NCBI GenBank assembly: GCA_963783235.1
Contig: CAWAMN010000001.1
Coordinates: forward strand, 744,001-808,000
Length of the DNA: 64,000 nt
Reading direction: 5' to 3'
From: Thiohalomonas sp963783235
GTDB taxonomy: Bacteria > Pseudomonadota > Gammaproteobacteria > Thiohalomonadales > Thiohalomonadaceae
The notes under the pieces are model-generated. The model made no database searches, had not been told where the DNA came from, and was given only the letters and a program-made list of their open reading frames with translations. Both the position numbers and the translations under genes were made by a program. Positions 62,846-64,000 of the stretch are shown one piece after another; within the stretch, counting starts at the first letter, position 1, and each line of letters starts with the position of its first letter.

Positions 62846-63001
62846 GTTAACCACAGAGGCGCAGAGTACGCGGGGAAAATGATAGAATCCGCGGGCGGGA
62901 GAAGGGCAATGGAAGGCTTTCCATCCGGGCTACTTTCTTTTCCATTTTCCTCGGTTTTTGAATGCAATCCAACTCCGCGTACTCTGCGCCTCTGCGGTTA
63001 C
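62846..63001. repeat. Inverted-repeat element upstream of rarA
   Basis: TTAACCACAGAGGCGCAGAG TACGCGG at the left pairs with CCGCGTACTCTGCGCCTCTG CGGTTA at the right, about 26 bp almost perfect. The interior (about 100 bases) has no coding sequence. Termini share TTAACCAC with the element 3' of rarA. It lies where the rarA promoter would be expected, unless rarA is read from lolA. Confidence 0.75.
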
Positions 63002-63018
63002 TTGACGGTGTCCGGAAC

Positions 63019-63286
63019 TAGGGCCTGTTGACGTTTCATCTTCGCCTCTGTTGAGGCTGAAAATTCACCAATCGAGGCGAGAGGAGAGAAGTTTGGTTAT
63101 TCCAAATGAACGACGAACAACGAAGAGTGGTGGATTTTCAGCCTCAACCCTTCGGGCTGGGGCCATTTTTCCGCCCAGCTTCGTTATCAGTCGCTTATTT
63201 GGAATAACCAAACTACGCTCCTTCTGCCTCGCTGGACGAAAAAATGGCCGCCAGCAGTGGTGAAGATGAAACGTCAACAGGCCCTA
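63019..63286. mobile_element. MITE with 23-bp terminal inverted repeats and TA duplication
   Basis: GGGCCTGTTGACGTTTCATC TTC (63021-63043) is the perfect reverse complement of 63262-63284. TA lies outside both ends (63019-63020 and 63285-63286), the target preference of IS630/mariner elements. A second inner inverted repeat, TTTGGTTATTCCAAAT and ATTTGGAATAACCAAA, is also present. No transposase is encoded. The right end completes the TAG stop of lolA. Confidence 0.85.
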
Positions 63287-63913
63287 ATACCCCTCGCCCA
63301 CGACATCCACCCCCTCCGGCGGCTCGAAATTAAAAGCCGCGGGCTTGATAATGGGGTTGGTTTCCACGGTCTCGAAATAGAGACGGGTCACCTGCCCGAG
63401 GCCATCCACCATCTCCATGGCCCGAAGCACATTCGGTTCCAGAGCGAGTCGCACCGATTCGAAGGTGGCATCCCCCTTTTTGGGGCGCAGCTCCAGCCAG
63501 GTAAAGCCCTCGTGGTTACCCAATTCTCTGATATTGAAACTCTCGTCCAGCGGCCGAGTGCCGGACAGCAGCATGGCCGGCGTGGAACCCAGCGCCTCTC
63601 CCTGCTTGCGTACCGTGATTTGTTCGAGGTCGCGATCGTACACCCAAATCCTTTCGCCATCAGCCACATAGGTCTGGCGATAGGGCTTGAGGTATTCCAG
63701 CCGGAACCGGCCGGGCCGCTTGATGAGCAGCTCGCCCCGACTCTCCTCGAGCACATGCCCATCCGCCTCCATCAGCGTCTGAACGAATTCCGCCCGCATG
63801 GTATCGAGACCGCTCAGAAAGGATTCCAGACGCGCCTTTCCTTCTCCGGCGTGGGCAACGGCGGTGGCGGTCAGCAGGGAGAGGGACAGTAAGAGGTTTG
63901 CCAGTCGTTTCAT
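63284..63913 (-). CDS. lolA: Outer membrane lipoprotein carrier protein LolA
   Basis: 209 residues from ATG 63913; a TTG at 63931 is a less likely start. Signal peptide RLANLLLSLSLLTATAVAHA. LolA features: LDTMRAEFVQTLMEADGHVL, GELLIKRPGRFRLEYLKPYR, and WVYDRDLEQITVRKQ. It carries lipoproteins from LolCDE across the periplasm to LolB. The TAG stop uses TA of a MITE target site plus the first MITE base. ftsK would be expected just upstream, outside the window. Confidence 0.93.
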   Translation of the reverse strand: MKRLANLLLSLSLLTATAVAHAGEGKARLESFLSGLDTMRAEFVQTLMEADGHVLEESRGELLIKRPGRFRLEYLKPYRQTYVADGERIWVYDRDLEQITVRKQGEALGSTPAMLLSGTRPLDESFNIRELGNHEGFTWLELRPKKGDATFESVRLALEPNVLRAMEMVDGLGQVTRLYFETVETNPIIKPAAFNFEPPEGVDVVGEGY

Positions 63914-64000
63914 TCTTTTCTCGAATTTCAAGGGGACGAGGGCTCGCGTTCAGGACGAGTATAGGTAAAACCCTGTCGTCCTAATCTTCGGGTGGCGGCG
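63914..64000. other. Upstream region of lolA at window end
   Basis: Eighty-seven bases with no gene. It contains the lolA leader (GAGAAAAG before the ATG) and perhaps the 3' flank of the neighbouring gene. Confidence 0.5.

Noticed and set aside
1..64000. tRNA or rRNA genes
   Set aside because: I looked for GTTCGA-type T-loops with matching acceptor stems and rRNA signature blocks in the gaps and found none convincing.

Overview
The window is a high-GC gammaproteobacterial chromosome segment. The best guess is a sulfur-oxidising or respiratory Chromatiales/Ectothiorhodospiraceae-type organism. The housekeeping order tmk-holB-pilZ-tatD and the pair lolA-rarA are typical of Gammaproteobacteria. 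The accessory content (System II cytochrome c maturation, multihaem cytochromes, group 3b NiFe hydrogenase, SQR-like flavoprotein) suits a lithotroph or metal-respiring relative. This assignment is inference from gene content; no rRNA or tRNA is present to confirm it.

Layout. 1-5632: a tightly coupled operon of a multihaem cytochrome c (5' end outside the window), ResB, CcsA, a DUF2155-like lipoprotein, a 555-residue exported protein of unknown family and a small class I cytochrome c. 5691-6884: MFS transporter. 6885-12100: a graveyard of mobile DNA holding two halves of IS110-type transposases, two REP-associated tyrosine transposases (RAYTs) each with its own terminal repeats, a SpvB/TcdB-type toxin remnant, and an Rhs/polymorphic-toxin C-terminal remnant followed by a putative membrane immunity protein. 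12237-17511: DUF2760 plus two Hsp70-like ATPases. 17515-22430: mostly decayed genes (EAL sensor, solute-binding protein tail, frameshifted HhH protein, integrase tail, PAP2), with an intact SYLF protein and an SQR-like flavoprotein. 22630-25454: DevBCA/MacB-like ABC exporter. 25481-28175: PAS remnant, frameshifted glucan phosphorylase, UbiB remnant. 28453-37468: RND metal efflux CzcCBA with an extra coupled lipoprotein, a His-rich exported protein, a two-component system and a PepSY protein; a second PepSY-like gene is divergent. 38289-43222: a five-gene electron-transfer cluster (FAD/haem b reductase, cytochrome b561, FAD/2Fe-2S reductase, haem b membrane protein, decahaem cytochrome c). 43230-45490: RAYT remnant, tandem repeats, HlyD remnant and an exported hypothetical protein. 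45548-47506: Xre/RES toxin-antitoxin pair, CsbD, small membrane protein. 47616-51687: group 3b NiFe hydrogenase hydBGDA. 51849-56463: class V aminotransferase, dual cNMP-binding/rhodanese protein and a CHASE2 adenylate cyclase. 56482-63913: tatD, pilZ, holB, tmk, two conserved hypotheticals, rarA and lolA, interspersed with three inverted-repeat elements.

How genes work together. The first operon can mature and use its own c-type cytochromes. The 38-43 kb cluster has all the cofactors needed to move electrons from NAD(P)H through flavin, 2Fe-2S and haem b to a membrane-anchored periplasmic decahaem cytochrome. The adenylate cyclase is next to a protein with two cNMP-binding domains, giving a plausible local cAMP circuit. 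The two-component system sits between metal efflux genes and two PepSY genes, with an 11-bp-spaced direct repeat between the PepSY genes.

Two cross-cutting observations. (1) Several short inverted-repeat elements (REPs and MITEs) lie exactly at gene ends and supply the stop codon of the adjacent gene. (2) Three otherwise intact genes (czcA, the glucan phosphorylase and the essential tmk) each carry one single-base indel, which suggests sequence or assembly errors rather than true decay.
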